From Lyngbya sp. CCAP 1446/10 (GTDB lineage Bacteria; Cyanobacteriota; Cyanobacteriia; Cyanobacteriales; Microcoleaceae), in assembly GCF_026130175.1 (NCBI RefSeq), contig NZ_JAIGNI010000032.1, positions 1-64,000 of the forward strand: a stretch of 64,000 nucleotides of DNA. The letters run 5' to 3'. The notes below the pieces were generated by a model, which worked only from the letters and a program-made list of their open reading frames with translations, was not told the DNA's origin and ran no database searches. Shown piece after piece: positions 36,201-46,557 of this stretch. Positions within the stretch are counted from its first letter, which is position 1. Each line of letters starts with the position of its first letter. The position numbers and the translations under genes were made by a program.

Positions 36201-37543
36201 GTTTCCAGAATGTGACGACTGATAGCAGCGGTAATGCTAATTTCACGGTTAATTTACCCCAGGCTGTTCCCCTTGGTCGATTTATTAGTGCAACTGCCAC
36301 AGATCAGAATAATAACACTTCGGAGTTTTCCCAGAACCTTGAAGTCAAAGCAAATTCCGATCCGAAACTTCAGTGGGTACGTGAATCAGGTACTTCACTT
36401 CAGGATATCGGTAGGGATATTGCTACCGATAGTGCAGGAAATGTTTATATTGTAGGTGCTACAGGGGATGGCGATCCGACGACAGGTAACTGGGATAGTT
36501 TTATGACTAAGTATGACAGTAATGGCAACAAACTTTGGCAGAAATCTTTAGGTGACAGTTCAACTGATGGCAGTTACGGAGTAAAGATTGACGCAGCCAA
36601 TAATATTTATGTGGTTGGATATAATGGCTACGATGCTTATATAACTAAGTCTGACAGCAATGGCAACGAAATCTGGAAGCAAGTATTCAGCAGTATAAAT
36701 ACAGACTTCCAATTGGGAGATTACGCTACGGGAGTAGGGATTGACAGTACAGGCAACATTTATGTTGCTGGCAATACCTGGGGTTCCTTCGATCCGGCAA
36801 AAGCATGGTCAAAATCAATAATCCCAAATCAGAATGCTTTCATCACCAAGTATGACAGCAATGGCAATCAAGTGTGGATTAAGGATTTTGGTACATCGCA
36901 AGATGAAAATGTTCGGGCAGTCAGTGTTGATAATGCTGGCAATAGCTATATTGTGGGAAATACTGCCGGAAGTTTGGGAGTCAGTGCGGGTGGAATAGAT
37001 GCTTTCATCGCTAAATATGACTTAAATGGCAATCAAGTTTGGCTGCGTCAGTTTGGTACAGTAGCCTCCGATGCCGCCTATGGAGTAGCTCTTGACAGTG
37101 CTGGTGATGTTTATGTGACTGGAAGTACAAGGGGCTCTCTAAATGCTAGTAATAATAGTGGTGGCGCAGATACTTTTGTGGTCAAGTATGATAGCAATGG
37201 CAATCAGATTTGGCAGAACCAATTTGGTACTGCTGCCAATGAAAATGCGACCGGAATAGGCGTAGATAAAAATGGTGATGTATATGTTGCAGGTCTAACT
37301 CAAGGTTCTTTAGATGGCAGCACTAATGCAGGAAGTTATGATATGTTTCTGACCCGATTAAATAGCAGTGGAGTGCGTTCTTGGAGCGAACAATTAGGCA
37401 CAGTTACTGACGATCTCATATACAAGCTCTTGATTGATAGTGCTGACAATATTTATCTGACTGGCAGTGCTAACGATTCTTTACAAGGTCAACCCTATGC
37501 AGGTTCTAGTGATGCTGTTCTAGTTAAATACAAAATTAGTTAG
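30242..37543 (+). CDS. Giant DUF4114-subtilase surface protein with P-domain, beta-helix and propeller (about 2433 aa)
   Basis: I start at the ATG at 30242 ([12 protein letters not shown]) after a GGGG-type site; an upstream TTG is unlikely. Order by residue: PPC-like domain (1-105); DUF4114 (about 113-303); Ig-like modules (about 326-440, 467-575, 668-775, 776-887) joined by PT linkers; a fervidolysin-type propeptide (920-990); an S8 subtilase with Asp1036 (IVDDG), His1227 (PHGTAVAG) and Ser1416 (GGTSAAAP); a proprotein-convertase P domain (about 1500-1632); a NosD-like beta-helix ([17 protein letters not shown], to about 1930); and SBBP-type propeller repeats ([10 protein letters not shown], to the end). 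The Asp-His gap is 191 residues because of an inserted beta domain. No signal peptide is visible. Confidence 0.9.
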   Translation: MSNIQIGSLKDNYFYIGSTGQSDPTDTYFFSLPAMGSTRISAVGFSGDINMELRDKEGKVIKSISTSGTNAGTISIDNLGAADYILNVSPVSGNTNYQVSLTPDGKVDPLTGLGVDAGFFTTDQKGEVGFDFLNDGGKYQGEVAIFSLDGMEELTSGSTEFIKEAAKRSLSNSVLGHIVISESIEGANPLFRGSLGEENYNNEPYKGVKTFATTPGKAYAVMLVPNGQVQEVFDNPDIGGDKRPLFSLSSLNPDDAWLYGQIADVNGAGMVFSIEDQRVDTGSDGDYQDVIFKLTGATGKAVLLKEVINPAKDWTTSEGGKKFIDFIKSTPPTNTAPKDLQFDVLPAYTVGEEISFTGGKVYDADGVNNLTKVEFSKKTEGGEWVKVSNAETFTADSQEWASFSYSLSELSAGNYEVKAIAYDKDGATSNTVLKSFTVKEATVTPTPTPTPTPTPTPTPTPTPTPPPVVNTAPKELQFDVLPAYTAGEKISFTGGKVYDADGVNNLTKVEFSKKTEGGEWVKVSNAETFTADSQEWASFSYSLSELSAGNYEVKAIAYDKDGATSNTVLKSFTVNKEATVTPTPTPTPPLTPTPTPTPTLTPTPTPTPPLTPTPTPTPTPTPTLTPTPTPTPTPTLTPTPTPTPTPTLTPTPTPTPTPTLTPTPTPTPINQSPENLRFSLQTTYKPNEAIELTNTKIFDANGANNLAKVDFRLQKEGGEWTDISDATTFTPDNLDNRWATFNYTVNGLAAGKYNLKAIAYDKSDAASNEVMLNFSINTAPSDLQFRTLPIYTTGEKVSFNGAKVFDAEGVSDIAKVDFWLQKAGSNNKIEIANDVTQFTSDSDGVGRFNFNYDLSSLAPGRYQLSAIAYDKANSASPVTTENFALITNPGENGLSDDVRLAIAGAANLDSYPPEALAETKEWVVWVTPGQSSQQLAASLGATDQGETGQIPNTFIWNFPEGMAATEVAAQLAQVSGIEFAYPQVPVKLHLLYEPKEILYKDQWNLQNANVPAAWDVISPATSQTVRGRGVTIGIVDDGLEYKHPDLQSRYNPNSSWDFTDKDSDPSPTSTTSFVANLSQPKVNGWSSISFSMPVNLTGMVKAVQADFDFSQSLPANLPKVEELQQVSLYSPDASAFSVVYRRASSGAGVWWPGRDDLKFTQKVDLNFTGNSSQSFILNQFNGSYAGGNWQLEIKNPNPDEYDEQEMRQLSEELLKRWTLQINTANPHGTAVAGIAAASENGKGIMGVAPEAKLAGLRLFGNTDPLDYKVDPLGKQVADALFDPQIKVGQANRNQSIDIFNNSWGPEYMRRQPLALQALDSGVTKGRNGLGNTYIFAGGNEGNVYGNVNYNSFANSRNTIAVGAIDRSGNYATYSTPGAAILVSASSDNGDPHNPQGITTTALVQNALYANDFGGTSAAAPVVSGAIALMLEANPKLTMRDEQQILVKTAQKNDPNGTDSTGKSRWTQNGAGLSVSYEYGFGAIDVGAAVKAATNWTPVGKEIKVSSDLENVMKAIPDGSATGLEAKTTISNDITIEKVEIIFDAKHPDWGDFTLKLISPSGTESVLANTIPDIPNSNNIDKILPDSNQWTFTSVRHLGESSKGEWKLQVFDKNNNLLKGDWDTWKLNIYGFEPTLNVVTNTKDSGPGSLRNVITFANQNIGKDRILFNIPLSDSGYNASTNSLTIRPLSPLPQITDSVIIDGASQPGYSDRPMIELDGSNVSVDGLYISAGNSTVRGLTINRFGVDGIRLSDNGGNIIEGNFLGTDVTGTQDLGNRYSGISVESPNNTIGGKTVKARNIISGNDNVGIYITESNANNNLIEGNYIGSDVTGTKDLGNTNNGVAILNASNNTVGGTSIEAGNWIFGNGKNGVFVNGDSSTGNAILSNSISGNDLLGIGLGNNGLTVNDMGDSDTGPNNFQNFPELTAAISSGGNTTLKGNINSTPNSTLRVEFFSNTVVDDSSYGSGGFGSGGFGSDGGYGEGEKFLGFQNVTTDSSGNANFTVNLPQAVPLGRFISATATDQNNNTSEFSQNLEVKANSDPKLQWVRESGTSLQDIGRDIATDSAGNVYIVGATGDGDPTTGNWDSFMTKYDSNGNKLWQKSLGDSSTDGSYGVKIDAANNIYVVGYNGYDAYITKSDSNGNEIWKQVFSSINTDFQLGDYATGVGIDSTGNIYVAGNTWGSFDPAKAWSKSIIPNQNAFITKYDSNGNQVWIKDFGTSQDENVRAVSVDNAGNSYIVGNTAGSLGVSAGGIDAFIAKYDLNGNQVWLRQFGTVASDAAYGVALDSAGDVYVTGSTRGSLNASNNSGGADTFVVKYDSNGNQIWQNQFGTAANENATGIGVDKNGDVYVAGLTQGSLDGSTNAGSYDMFLTRLNSSGVRSWSEQLGTVTDDLIYKLLIDSADNIYLTGSANDSLQGQPYAGSSDAVLVKYKIS

Positions 37544-37606
37544 GTTCTATTTACCCCACGATACACACCCTACTAATTGCTACAAACTCGTGACCTGAGA
37601 AAGTCG

Positions 37607-37715
37607 GTTTATTGCAGTGGACGTGGGGCTGAGAAACCCGGTTTCTTGCTAAATTTATCGTTACCAAACGCAAAACTCGTAGAAACCGGGTTTCTTGCAG
37701 TGGGCGTGGGGCCAT
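37607..37715. repeat. Two copies of an AGAAACC-type short repeat with a flanking direct repeat
   Basis: AGAAACCCGGTTTCTTGC at 37632 and AGAAACCGGGTTTCTTGC at 37681 are each palindromic. TTGCAGTGG(A/G)CGTGGGGC also occurs twice, near 37612 and 37695. This fills the 258-bp gap between the second giant gene and the TpsA operon. Confidence 0.8.
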
Positions 37716-37802
37716 GAAACTGTCAGAATTATTGAAGACCATTCTCGTGTAATATGACCTCAGCAGTTTTTCTGACCAAATTGTTTAACCTCCTCCTTTA
37801 TC

Positions 37803-40766
37803 GTGACCGTTAAAACCAAAGTCAAAATATTCTGTATCCTATTTTACATTCTGGGATTTCCGGCTGTGGCCACAGCCCAAATTGTCCCCGATCGCACTTT
37901 ACCGCTCAATTCCACGGTCATTCGTGACGGCAACACCTTAACCATTGAAGGTGGCACAGAAGCCGATCGCAATTTATTCCATAGTTTTCGCGAATTTTCC
38001 GTCCCCACAGGCGGCACAGCATTTTTTAACAACGCCAATACAATTCAAAATATCTTCACTCGCGTCACAGGCGGGTCAATTTCTAACATTGATGGCTTAA
38101 TCAAAGCCAACAACGGCACCGTTAACTTATTTTTAATCAACCCCAACGGGATTATTTTTGGCCCCAACGCTAGCCTGAATATCGGCGGCTCATTTTTAGG
38201 GACAACAGCCAATAGCATCAACTTCGCTGATGGCACTTCCTTCAGTGCTGCGGCTCCCCAAGCCTCACCCCTACTCACCATCAGCATTCCCACTAGCTTA
38301 CAATTTGGCCCAAATCCCGGTCAAATTGTCAATCAATCTGTCGCCACTTCTGCTGCCACTTCTGCTGTTGAAGACAGTGGCCAAGGAAATCAAAACCCCG
38401 TGGGTTTAGAAGTGCCAGCCGGTCAAACTTTAGCCCTAGTGGGCGGCGATGTATCGATTCCAGGCGGCATTTTGACAGCAACCGGAGGAAGGATTGAACT
38501 CGGCAGTGTCGGCGGCAATAGTTCAGTCAGCCTCACTGTACTTGACCAAGGTTTCACCCTCGGATATGCAGGCGTCCAGAACTTCCAAGACATTCAACTG
38601 TCAGAAGCCGCTACTGTCGATGCTGGTGGCGAAGGTGGCGGCACGATCCAAGTACAGGGAGGACGGGTGGTGCTGACGGAGGATTCAGGAATTATCTCCC
38701 AGACTTTTGGCAGCCAAGACGGAGGTACAGTCTCCATCCAAGCGGTACAGTTCGTCGCTGAAGGTGGCGGTTATGTGGATACAACGACCTACGGTGCTGG
38801 TCGGGGGGGCAATTTATCCGTCACAGCTAGAGAGTCCATAGAACTAAGCGGGACTAATCCCGATGGCGCTTTGCCCAGCGGTTTCTTTGCTCAGGTTGAC
38901 GTACAAGAAGGGCAAACCGCACCAACCACAGGAAATGCAGGAAATTTGACGATCGCCACTGGTCGATTAATTTTACGGGATGGCGCACAGATAGCATCAA
39001 ATACTTTTTCTGAAGGTTCAGGAGGAACATTAACTGTCACCGCTACCGAGAGTGTAGAAGTGACTGGGCGATCGACTGACGGTGAAAATCCTAGTGGCTT
39101 GTTAACTCAAGCTGAAACTAATTCTTCGGGAAATGCTCAAAATTTAACCATTTCCACCAGGCAGTTGACCATCCGAGATGGAGGTGAAATTTCATCTTCA
39201 ACTAATGGCACGGGAAATGCGGGCAATGTACTCATTCAAGCATCAGAATCAGTGCAATTAGCGGGAGGGGGATTGCTGCAATCCACAGGGGAAAGTCAAC
39301 CTCAAAACAGTGAGGCTCAAACGGATAATTTTAGACCTAGTAGAATTATTGCTAGAACAACTACTCAGGGAGCCGCAGGCAACTTAACTATAGAAACCCC
39401 ACAGTTGACTATTCAGGAGGGGGCAGAAGTATCGGCTCTGACGGCGGGTAATGGGCGCGGTGGCAATATCAGTATTGAAACAGGACGCTTAATTGCTCAA
39501 AATGGCGGTCAGGTATTAGCAACAACTCAAGGCACCGGGCAAGCAGGAACTTTAACTGTAAATGCTAGAGAATCTGTCGAACTCACTGGAACGGGTATGG
39601 ATGGGTTTCCCAGCGGCTTGTTCACGCAGTCCACAGGGTTAGCAACGGACTCTAATGCTGGCAATGCAGATAACTTGACAGTGACAACTAGGCAGTTAAT
39701 TGTTCGGGATGGAGCCGCGATATCAGCAGATACTTTTGCAGGTGGGAGGGGAGGTTCTCTTACAGTCAATGCTTCAGAGTCGATCGAACTTACAGGCATT
39801 TCCAGCATAGTCCCAAAAAATAATCCTCCCCTAGTTAGACCCGATGGGCGCTTGCCAAGCCGCTTGACAGCAGTAACCACAGACAGCGGAGCCGCAGGGA
39901 ATGTAGCGATTAACACGGGACTGCTGACGGTGCGGGATGGGGCAACTGTTGCGGTAGATGGCAGTAAAGGTACGGGATCTGCCGGCAACCTGGAGGTAAC
40001 AGCCAGTGACATCCGACTAGACAGAGGAACCATTACCGCAGAAACTAGATCCGGTGACTTCGGCAACATCAACCTCCAAGCCTCAAACTTTTTACAAATG
40101 CGCGACAACAGTAAGATTACCGTCAATGCAACGGACGATGCCAGGGGCGGCAATATCAAGATTGATACCAGAGCCTTAATTGCTGGTATCAATAGCGACA
40201 TCACCGCCAATGCAGTCAACCGCGAAGCTGGCCGCGTTGAAATTACAGCCCCGGAAGGGATTTTTGGAGCCCGATCGCGCCGTGCAACAGATCCCACATC
40301 TAACCTCACCAGCGACATCACCGCCACCTCCCTGCAAGGCCCGCAACTCGACGGCGAAGTGCTCCTCAATACTCCAGACGTTGATCCTACCCAGGGCGTA
40401 GTTCAGTTACCAGAGACGATCGCCAATCCCGACGCGATCGCCCAAATTTGTCCCAATCAGCGACAGCCGGCGGTTGACAACACCTTCACTAGAACAGGAC
40501 GCGGTTTACCAGCAAATCCTGGAGAAACCCTCAGCAATGGCTCAGCCGCCGTCGGTTTAGCCGACGCTGTAGCCCCCGTCGAGCAAAGAGCGAGAACTGC
40601 GGCACCCTCCCAGGCGGTTCGCCCCGCGCCTCGCCCCATCCTATCGGCTCAAGGTTGGGCGTTTAACAGCAAAGGAGAGGTCATTTTTACCGCCTATCCT
40701 GCTTATCCTGCTGGTGTGACGCTTCAGGGCCCCTTAACTCCTATCCCCGGCTGCTATGCGCGATAA
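37803..40766 (+). CDS. TpsA-type filamentous haemagglutinin (two-partner secretion)
   Basis: The 987-residue product starts with GTG and a signal peptide (KIFCILFYILGFPAVATAQ). A TPS secretion domain follows (about 26-150) with the hallmark SISNIDGLIKANNGTVNLFL, INPNGIIFGPNASLNIGGSF. The rest is a right-handed beta-helix of about 50-60-residue repeats (GNAGNLTIATGRLILRDGAQ type, about seven). The C-terminus, after an alanine/proline-rich stretch, ends PLTPIPGCYAR. It is exported through the TpsB protein whose gene overlaps its stop codon by 11 bases. Role: adhesin or surface contact protein. Confidence 0.9.
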   Translation: MTVKTKVKIFCILFYILGFPAVATAQIVPDRTLPLNSTVIRDGNTLTIEGGTEADRNLFHSFREFSVPTGGTAFFNNANTIQNIFTRVTGGSISNIDGLIKANNGTVNLFLINPNGIIFGPNASLNIGGSFLGTTANSINFADGTSFSAAAPQASPLLTISIPTSLQFGPNPGQIVNQSVATSAATSAVEDSGQGNQNPVGLEVPAGQTLALVGGDVSIPGGILTATGGRIELGSVGGNSSVSLTVLDQGFTLGYAGVQNFQDIQLSEAATVDAGGEGGGTIQVQGGRVVLTEDSGIISQTFGSQDGGTVSIQAVQFVAEGGGYVDTTTYGAGRGGNLSVTARESIELSGTNPDGALPSGFFAQVDVQEGQTAPTTGNAGNLTIATGRLILRDGAQIASNTFSEGSGGTLTVTATESVEVTGRSTDGENPSGLLTQAETNSSGNAQNLTISTRQLTIRDGGEISSSTNGTGNAGNVLIQASESVQLAGGGLLQSTGESQPQNSEAQTDNFRPSRIIARTTTQGAAGNLTIETPQLTIQEGAEVSALTAGNGRGGNISIETGRLIAQNGGQVLATTQGTGQAGTLTVNARESVELTGTGMDGFPSGLFTQSTGLATDSNAGNADNLTVTTRQLIVRDGAAISADTFAGGRGGSLTVNASESIELTGISSIVPKNNPPLVRPDGRLPSRLTAVTTDSGAAGNVAINTGLLTVRDGATVAVDGSKGTGSAGNLEVTASDIRLDRGTITAETRSGDFGNINLQASNFLQMRDNSKITVNATDDARGGNIKIDTRALIAGINSDITANAVNREAGRVEITAPEGIFGARSRRATDPTSNLTSDITATSLQGPQLDGEVLLNTPDVDPTQGVVQLPETIANPDAIAQICPNQRQPAVDNTFTRTGRGLPANPGETLSNGSAAVGLADAVAPVEQRARTAAPSQAVRPAPRPILSAQGWAFNSKGEVIFTAYPAYPAGVTLQGPLTPIPGCYAR

Positions 40767-42723
40767 AGGAAATCAGCCAGGAAATCAGCATAGTGGCGAT
40801 CGCTGGCTACTTTTGACTGTAGGAGTTTTCGCCTGTAGTTTAACGCCTTGGCCACTGAAAGCAGAAACGGTTTCGCTGTCGGTACCAGCAGAATTTAATG
40901 GGGGATCGCAACCGGAATTAACAGCAGAGACACTTCCCACAACTCCAACTCCTAACATCTCAGAACCTTTAGCACCGCAAACATTCCCTTCCCCCCAGAA
41001 CCAGCAAAATCTGCCACAGCCGAACCCATCTCCTAGCTTAAAAGAAAGAACGGATGCGCCTTCATCTGATACCGCTGAAGTTTATGAATGTCCGCTGGGA
41101 GTGCGATCGAGCGAACAGGATTCTCCGGCGACTCAAACTGCCGAAGATATCAAAGGCGATGAAGTAATTGAGGCGATCGAAGTAACTGGTTTTCGGTTCG
41201 TTGGCAATACAGTTTTCAACCAAAAAACTCTCGAATCAAAAATTACGAATCGCTTTTTAACATCAGAAAATAATAACCAATCTCCATCACATAAAATAAC
41301 TTTTGCCCAATTGCAGCAAATTATTTCCGAAGTCACCAAATTCTACAATCAACAGGGATATATTAATTCTTTTGCCTACATTCCCACTACCAGCGAAGAA
41401 CCCAATCAAAAGTTACAAAACAAAGGCGCTGGTGGGGAAGTTATTATCAAAATTGTTGAAGGTGGATTAGAGTCAATTCGAGTCAGAAGGCGGACGGGGC
41501 GACAGCGGCTCAACCTTAATTATGTATGCAGCCGTTTGGCGATCGTAGCACAACCTTTGCAAGTTGAGCGTCTGTTGGATGTTTTGCGATCGCTCGAACT
41601 CGATCCATTAATGAAAAATATTTCCGCTGAATTGATTCCCGGTTCGCAGTTGCACAGAAGCGGGCTAGAAGTTAAATTTGAGGAGGAAAAAACCTTGAGC
41701 GCTGCACTGCTATTAGATAATCGTCGCGCTCCCAGTGTTGGCAGTTTCCGCCGCCAAGTCCAACTAACCGAAGCAAATTTATCAGGAAACGGTGATAATT
41801 TAAGCCTTGCTTATACTAATACAGACGGCAGTAATGCCTTTGATTTTAGCTATACACTGCCCTTAAATCCTCAAAATGGTACAATCTATGTAGCAGCGGG
41901 AACTACTGCCAATCGCGTAGTAGAGCCACCTTTTCAAGATGTTGATCTCAGGGCGACGGCGCGATATTTGGATCTAACTTTACGCCAACCTTTGTTAAGG
42001 AATCCCAGAGAAGAAATTGCTCTCGGTTTGACAGCAACTCATCGGGAAAGTGGCACTTCAATTTTAGGCGAAGATTTCCCTCTTTCGGCGGGAGCAGATG
42101 AAAAAGGGCGATCGCGCATATCGGCACTGCGGTTTTTTCAAGATTATACTGTGCGTAGCAACGATCAATTATTTGCTTTTCGCTCTCAATTTAGTTTGGG
42201 ATTGGGAGCCTTTAATGCTACTGTCAATAGAGAAGCTCCTGACAGCAGATTTTTGGCATGGCGGGGGCAAGCACAGTGGGTTCGCCGCTTAAAAAAAGAT
42301 ACTTTGCTGTTAGCCAACACTGACGTACAATTGGCAAATAGGGCGCTTTTACCTTTAGAACAATTTGGGATTGGGGGTTTGAATAGCGTTAGAGGTTATC
42401 GGCAGGATATTCGTTTGGGCGACAATGGGATTTCTGCATCGGCTGAACTCCGATTTCCGATTATTGGCCGCTCGGATCGAGGCTTAGGAGTTTTACAAAT
42501 TACTCCTTTTGTTGATGTGGGAACCGTTTGGAATAGTTCTGGTACTGAAAACTTTGACTCTCAAATGTTGATGTCTTTGGGTACTGGTTTGCGGTGGGAA
42601 TTGAATGATAGTCTTTCAGCCAGTTTTTACTGGGGTATTCCGTTAGTTGATGTAAAATCTAGGGAGAGAACATGGCAAGAAAAAGGTTTACATTTTTCCG
42701 TGCTTTCCAGGTTCTCTTTCTGA
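40756..42723 (+). CDS. TpsB/ShlB-type outer-membrane transporter
   Basis: The 655 residues show a signal peptide (LLTVGVFACSLTPWPLKAET), a Pro-rich linker, a POTRA domain (about 139-240, beginning IEAIEVTGFRFVGNTVFNQK), and a 16-strand-type beta-barrel (about 312-655) ending in the phenylalanine FSVLSRFSF. The barrel contains FGIGGLNSVRGYRQDIRLGD, the conserved VRGY motif. It should secrete the TpsA encoded upstream. The following CHAT gene starts 14 bases after the stop, so all three are one transcription unit. Confidence 0.92.
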   Translation: MRDKGNQPGNQHSGDRWLLLTVGVFACSLTPWPLKAETVSLSVPAEFNGGSQPELTAETLPTTPTPNISEPLAPQTFPSPQNQQNLPQPNPSPSLKERTDAPSSDTAEVYECPLGVRSSEQDSPATQTAEDIKGDEVIEAIEVTGFRFVGNTVFNQKTLESKITNRFLTSENNNQSPSHKITFAQLQQIISEVTKFYNQQGYINSFAYIPTTSEEPNQKLQNKGAGGEVIIKIVEGGLESIRVRRRTGRQRLNLNYVCSRLAIVAQPLQVERLLDVLRSLELDPLMKNISAELIPGSQLHRSGLEVKFEEEKTLSAALLLDNRRAPSVGSFRRQVQLTEANLSGNGDNLSLAYTNTDGSNAFDFSYTLPLNPQNGTIYVAAGTTANRVVEPPFQDVDLRATARYLDLTLRQPLLRNPREEIALGLTATHRESGTSILGEDFPLSAGADEKGRSRISALRFFQDYTVRSNDQLFAFRSQFSLGLGAFNATVNREAPDSRFLAWRGQAQWVRRLKKDTLLLANTDVQLANRALLPLEQFGIGGLNSVRGYRQDIRLGDNGISASAELRFPIIGRSDRGLGVLQITPFVDVGTVWNSSGTENFDSQMLMSLGTGLRWELNDSLSASFYWGIPLVDVKSRERTWQEKGLHFSVLSRFSF

Positions 42724-42737
42724 AACCAGCACGCGGG

Positions 42738-45686
42738 ATGAAAAGACGCAGTTTGCGGCTGTCGGTTCTCATATTTTTGGCAGTATTGCTATCATTTTTT
42801 GCCGTCAATGTCCAGGCTCAATCTTCATCAATTTTGGCAAAGATTGGGGGAGAAAATTCTCTAGTTGGCATTGAAAAAGTCGAAAAAGTTGCCGTGAGTG
42901 GCGGAAATTTAGCGATTAGCAATCAGCCGCGAGATGGGAAGGCATTGGAGGTGCTAGCTAGACAACGTTATGCCGCCGGAGAGTTTGCAGAAGCTGCGAA
43001 GTATTGGCAGCAAGCTGTTTCGGCTTTTGAGGTTAAGGGAGATTGGTTGAATCAGGCGATCGCCCTCAGCAATCTTTCCTTGACTTATCAGCAGTTTGGG
43101 CGCTGGGAAGAGGCTAATAGTGCGATCGCCCTTAGTCGCAGTTTGTTACCGGAGGAGTCGAAGGTAAAGTCATTAGTGGAATTAAAGGCGATCGGGCAAA
43201 TTCTCGATATTCAATCCAATGGGCAATGGGAACAGGGCCAAGTCAATCTTGCATTAAAAACAGCGCAGCAAGCAACGAAAATTTATGTTAAACTCAAGGA
43301 TAATTTAGGCTGGAAACGCAGTCTAATTGCTCAAGTCAAAACCCTGCAAGCATTAGGTTTATATCAGCAAGCTTGCCAAGCAATTATCCCAGTTATAGAA
43401 TCAAACAATCCCGAAAAATTCGCCATTCCCAGTCAGGATTGTCAGCAATTCATGACTAAGAAATTAGCAGAAATCAAAGGAAGTGTCAAAACGCCATCAA
43501 ATCCGACTTTAAAAAATATTAAAATTACCGGGGCGCGTCTCCTTGGGGATGTGTGGAGACAGCTTGGTTATTTGAATGAGTCTCAACAATTGCTGGAAGA
43601 AGTAGATCGAGTTGTTACTCAACCAGAATATCCTCAAGAGAAGGCTTTGGTGTTACTAAGTTTAGGTGATACTTATCAAGCCTTGGGAAATAGAAACAAA
43701 TTTTTGTCTGAATCGAACTATAAAGAATACTACCAAAATGCTATAAATTCCTATAAAAAATCTATAAATGTGGCTACGAATAATTCTTTTGTCAAGGTTC
43801 AAGCACAACTAAATTTATTAAGCCTTTTAGTTGACGATCGAATCGGATCGGCTGTAGATTTAAAAGTAAGTCAAAAATTACGGACAGATATTTTATCACA
43901 ATTGAATAAGTTGCCACAAAACCACGGCAAGATTTATGCAGAAGTTAGTTTGATGAATAGTTTGGTTCGCCTCAAGCAGGAAGAAATAAAAATTGCTAGT
44001 AATGTTTCAAATTCGTCTAGTGTAAACTCAGAACAATTATCAAATTATTGTTTGCAAAATTCTTCGATTGTGGCTGAAAGTTTATCTGGCAATAAGTCAT
44101 CTGTATCTGAGAGAGAAATTGTCGAATTGGGAGCAAAGGCGATCGAGTTGGCTAGGGATTTGGGTGATTTGAGGGCAACAGCCTATGCTTTGGGCAATTT
44201 GGGTACCGTGTATGAAAAGCATCAGCATTGGCTGGAGGCTCAAAAGTGTACGGAACAAGCTTTGTTGTTGTCGCAGAATGTTAGTCTAAATGCGCCGGAT
44301 CTGGCTTATTTGTGGCAGTGGCAATTGGGACGGATTCGTTGGCGTGGGGAGGCGAAGGATGTTCAAGGTGCGATCGCTGCTTATACGGCCGCCTTTAATA
44401 CGTTACAATCGGTACGGAATGATTTAGTGCCGATTAGTCGAGAGGGCCAGTTTGATTTTCGCGATAAAATAGAACCTGTTTATCGGGAGTTGGTGGACTT
44501 GTTGTTGAAGGGAGAGAACCCTAGTCAAGAGAATTTGAAACAAGCTCGAAATGTAATTGAAGCCCTTCAGGTTGCTGAATTGGATAACTTTTTTCGCGAT
44601 GCTTGCGTCGTAGTGAATAAGTCAGAAGAGATAGATAAAATTGCTGACAAATACGATCCAACGGCGGCAGTTATCCATGCAATTATTTTAGAAGATCGTT
44701 TAGCAATTATCCTGAAGTTACCAGGCAAAATATCCTTAGAATATCGGCAAACCTACCAGCCGAACACACTCGTTAAAGAGACAATCAAAAATCTACAAAA
44801 CAATTTAATTGAAAAAGGTAACACTTCGGAAGCCTTACCAGAATCAGAAAAACTGTACCAATGGTTGATAGAACCAGTAGAATCATTGGTTGAAAGTGCC
44901 AAAAATGTAGAAACATTAGTATTTATCTTAGACAGGCCCCTGCAGGTGATCCCAATGGGAGCTCTTCACGATAAGCGCTCAAATAAGTATCTAATGCAAA
45001 AAGATTATGCTCTTGCTCTAGTTCCAGGTTTACAGCTTCTCGAACCTAAACCTTGGAATCAAGTAAAATCAAGCAAGTTAAAAGTGCTGCTAGGAGGTGT
45101 AGATAAACCCCAGACACTAGAAGGTCAAGATTTTACAAAAATCGAAAAATTAGTAGAAGAATTGGATGGAATCGGAAAATTTGTAGAAACCACCAAAAGA
45201 TTTTTGAATGAAGACTTTACTCTAACCAACCTTCAACAAGAGTTGGCTTTGGCTAATATCCCCATTCTGCATATCAAAACACACGGTCAGTTTAGCTCTG
45301 ACCCCGAAAAAACTTTTATTGTTGCTTTTGGAAGCTTGCTCAAAAGTCAAGATTTGGATAAATTGATTAAGAAGGGTAATAAAAAGGATGTTCGAGCGAT
45401 CGAGTTACTGGTACTCAGTGCTTGCAAAACAGCAAAGGGGGATGATAGAGCAGTCTTAGGACTATCAGGGGTAGCTATACGGGCAGGGGCTCGCAGTACC
45501 GTTTCAAGTTTGTGGGTAGCAGAAGATGCAGCCAACACAGAAATTATAGTGCGATTTTATAAAGAGTTGCGTCAACCGGGAATGACAAGGGCAAAAGCGC
45601 TTCATATTGCTCAACAAGCATACTTTAAAACAGGGTCAGAACCCTATTTTTGGGCACCTTATATTATCGTTGGCAATTGGCTTTAA
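42738..45686 (+). CDS. Exported TPR-CHAT caspase-like protease
   Basis: I use the ATG at 42738, which begins a clear signal peptide (MKRRSLRLSVLIFLAVLLSF, cleavage after VNVQAQ) and lies just after tpsB; the earlier in-frame ATG at 42672 lies inside tpsB. Residues about 75-600 are TPR-like helical repeats (AAGEFAEAAKYWQQAVSAFE; ATAYALGNLGTVYEKHQHWL). The CHAT protease domain spans about 680-982, with His849 (HIKTHGQF) and Cys896 (VLSACKTAKGDD) as the caspase-type dyad, then GLSGVAIRAGARSTVSSLWV and the terminal PYFWAPYIIVGNW. Linkage to tpsAB suggests it processes or regulates surface proteins, possibly TpsA. Confidence 0.92.
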   Translation: MKRRSLRLSVLIFLAVLLSFFAVNVQAQSSSILAKIGGENSLVGIEKVEKVAVSGGNLAISNQPRDGKALEVLARQRYAAGEFAEAAKYWQQAVSAFEVKGDWLNQAIALSNLSLTYQQFGRWEEANSAIALSRSLLPEESKVKSLVELKAIGQILDIQSNGQWEQGQVNLALKTAQQATKIYVKLKDNLGWKRSLIAQVKTLQALGLYQQACQAIIPVIESNNPEKFAIPSQDCQQFMTKKLAEIKGSVKTPSNPTLKNIKITGARLLGDVWRQLGYLNESQQLLEEVDRVVTQPEYPQEKALVLLSLGDTYQALGNRNKFLSESNYKEYYQNAINSYKKSINVATNNSFVKVQAQLNLLSLLVDDRIGSAVDLKVSQKLRTDILSQLNKLPQNHGKIYAEVSLMNSLVRLKQEEIKIASNVSNSSSVNSEQLSNYCLQNSSIVAESLSGNKSSVSEREIVELGAKAIELARDLGDLRATAYALGNLGTVYEKHQHWLEAQKCTEQALLLSQNVSLNAPDLAYLWQWQLGRIRWRGEAKDVQGAIAAYTAAFNTLQSVRNDLVPISREGQFDFRDKIEPVYRELVDLLLKGENPSQENLKQARNVIEALQVAELDNFFRDACVVVNKSEEIDKIADKYDPTAAVIHAIILEDRLAIILKLPGKISLEYRQTYQPNTLVKETIKNLQNNLIEKGNTSEALPESEKLYQWLIEPVESLVESAKNVETLVFILDRPLQVIPMGALHDKRSNKYLMQKDYALALVPGLQLLEPKPWNQVKSSKLKVLLGGVDKPQTLEGQDFTKIEKLVEELDGIGKFVETTKRFLNEDFTLTNLQQELALANIPILHIKTHGQFSSDPEKTFIVAFGSLLKSQDLDKLIKKGNKKDVRAIELLVLSACKTAKGDDRAVLGLSGVAIRAGARSTVSSLWVAEDAANTEIIVRFYKELRQPGMTRAKALHIAQQAYFKTGSEPYFWAPYIIVGNWL

Positions 45687-45776
45687 TCCAAGACGCTTGG
45701 GATCGGAAAAACCCTGTGATATCGTGTTCGGTCGATTAACCATACTAAAAAAATAAAACAGCCCTGTCCTATTGAG
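45687..45776. terminator. Convergent intergenic region with weak bidirectional hairpin
   Basis: The TPR-CHAT and DUF928 genes converge here. CCAAG-ACG-CTTGG at 45688-45700 forms a small stem directly after the TPR-CHAT stop codon. An A run (AAAAAAATAAAA, about 45748-45759) gives a T tract on the minus strand. Termination of both operons here is plausible but the hairpin is short. Confidence 0.3.
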
Positions 45777-46523
45777 TTATTTTTCCGAGAGTTGCACACC
45801 ACCAACTAAAGGTTCTTCAGCCAGATCTCTATATCCAGAAGATTCTAATAGCTTAATCCATTGAATTTTCAATTTTTCATCTTTAGGATTTGCAAGCAAA
45901 CGCTGAGCTAAACTGGCGACGGAATCATACCAAATATCAGGTGTTGCTGTATTGATTTGCTGTTGGCGTTCAGAGGTAAGTGGTACTCGCGCGACAAACC
46001 CATTCACAGACAAGTCAGTTGTAGAGCGCGTATAAGGTTCACAATTTAATTTTAAGTACCAAAGGTAATACTTATTGAGTTCAAGAGCGTAGTTTGGAGA
46101 TTTTGGCAGGCTAACACTAATAATTCCTGGTGTTTTTGCCAAAGTGACCGCAGCTTTATAAATTCTCTTTTTCCCATCTTCAGTTTGCAGAGAAAACTCG
46201 ACTGAGTTTATATCTTCAGGATTGTAGGGAATATAAAACAAAAAAGTTGGATATTCAGAAGTCGTGTATACCGGGTTCTTAATAGGTACAATAGCGGTAA
46301 TTGACTTACTTGTTTTTTTGCAGTTTGGATTAGTAGGGTCAAGTCCGGTTCCGGTTCTTATTATATTATCCCGTGGCGGTGGCGGTGGCGGTGTTTGAGG
46401 AGGTTTTGGGGGGGATTTGCTCAAAAAAATTGCACTGTAGGTTTGTACAGAGATAGGAGAAATCGTGATAATCGCCAGCGCAATAATGATAGCAAAAGCT
46501 AGTTGGAAATATAGCCGAGGCAT
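45777..46523 (-). CDS. DUF928 exported protein
   Basis: The 248 residues have an N-terminal hydrophobic signal segment (LAFAIIIALAIITISPISVQ), a proline-rich stretch (PPKPPQTPPPPPPR), then the DUF928 body: ITAIVPIKNPVYTTSEYPTF, LFYIPYNPEDINSVEFSLQT, and YYLWYLKLNCEP followed by VNGFVARVPL and WYDSVASLAQRLLANP. DUF928 is, to my knowledge, mostly cyanobacterial and found with CHAT/CHASE2 genes. Its location should be periplasmic. It starts 34 bases after the CHAT-CHASE2 stop, so it is the last gene of a four-gene operon. Confidence 0.88.
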   Translation of the reverse strand: MPRLYFQLAFAIIIALAIITISPISVQTYSAIFLSKSPPKPPQTPPPPPPRDNIIRTGTGLDPTNPNCKKTSKSITAIVPIKNPVYTTSEYPTFLFYIPYNPEDINSVEFSLQTEDGKKRIYKAAVTLAKTPGIISVSLPKSPNYALELNKYYLWYLKLNCEPYTRSTTDLSVNGFVARVPLTSERQQQINTATPDIWYDSVASLAQRLLANPKDEKLKIQWIKLLESSGYRDLAEEPLVGGVQLSEK

Positions 46524-46557
46524 TGGGATTTAGTTGTTGTGTTTTTGTCTAGGATGC

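Noticed and set aside
39527-40369. 280-residue minus-strand frame
   Set aside because: Antisense of the TpsA beta-helix; composition follows the opposite strand and there is no recognisable family.
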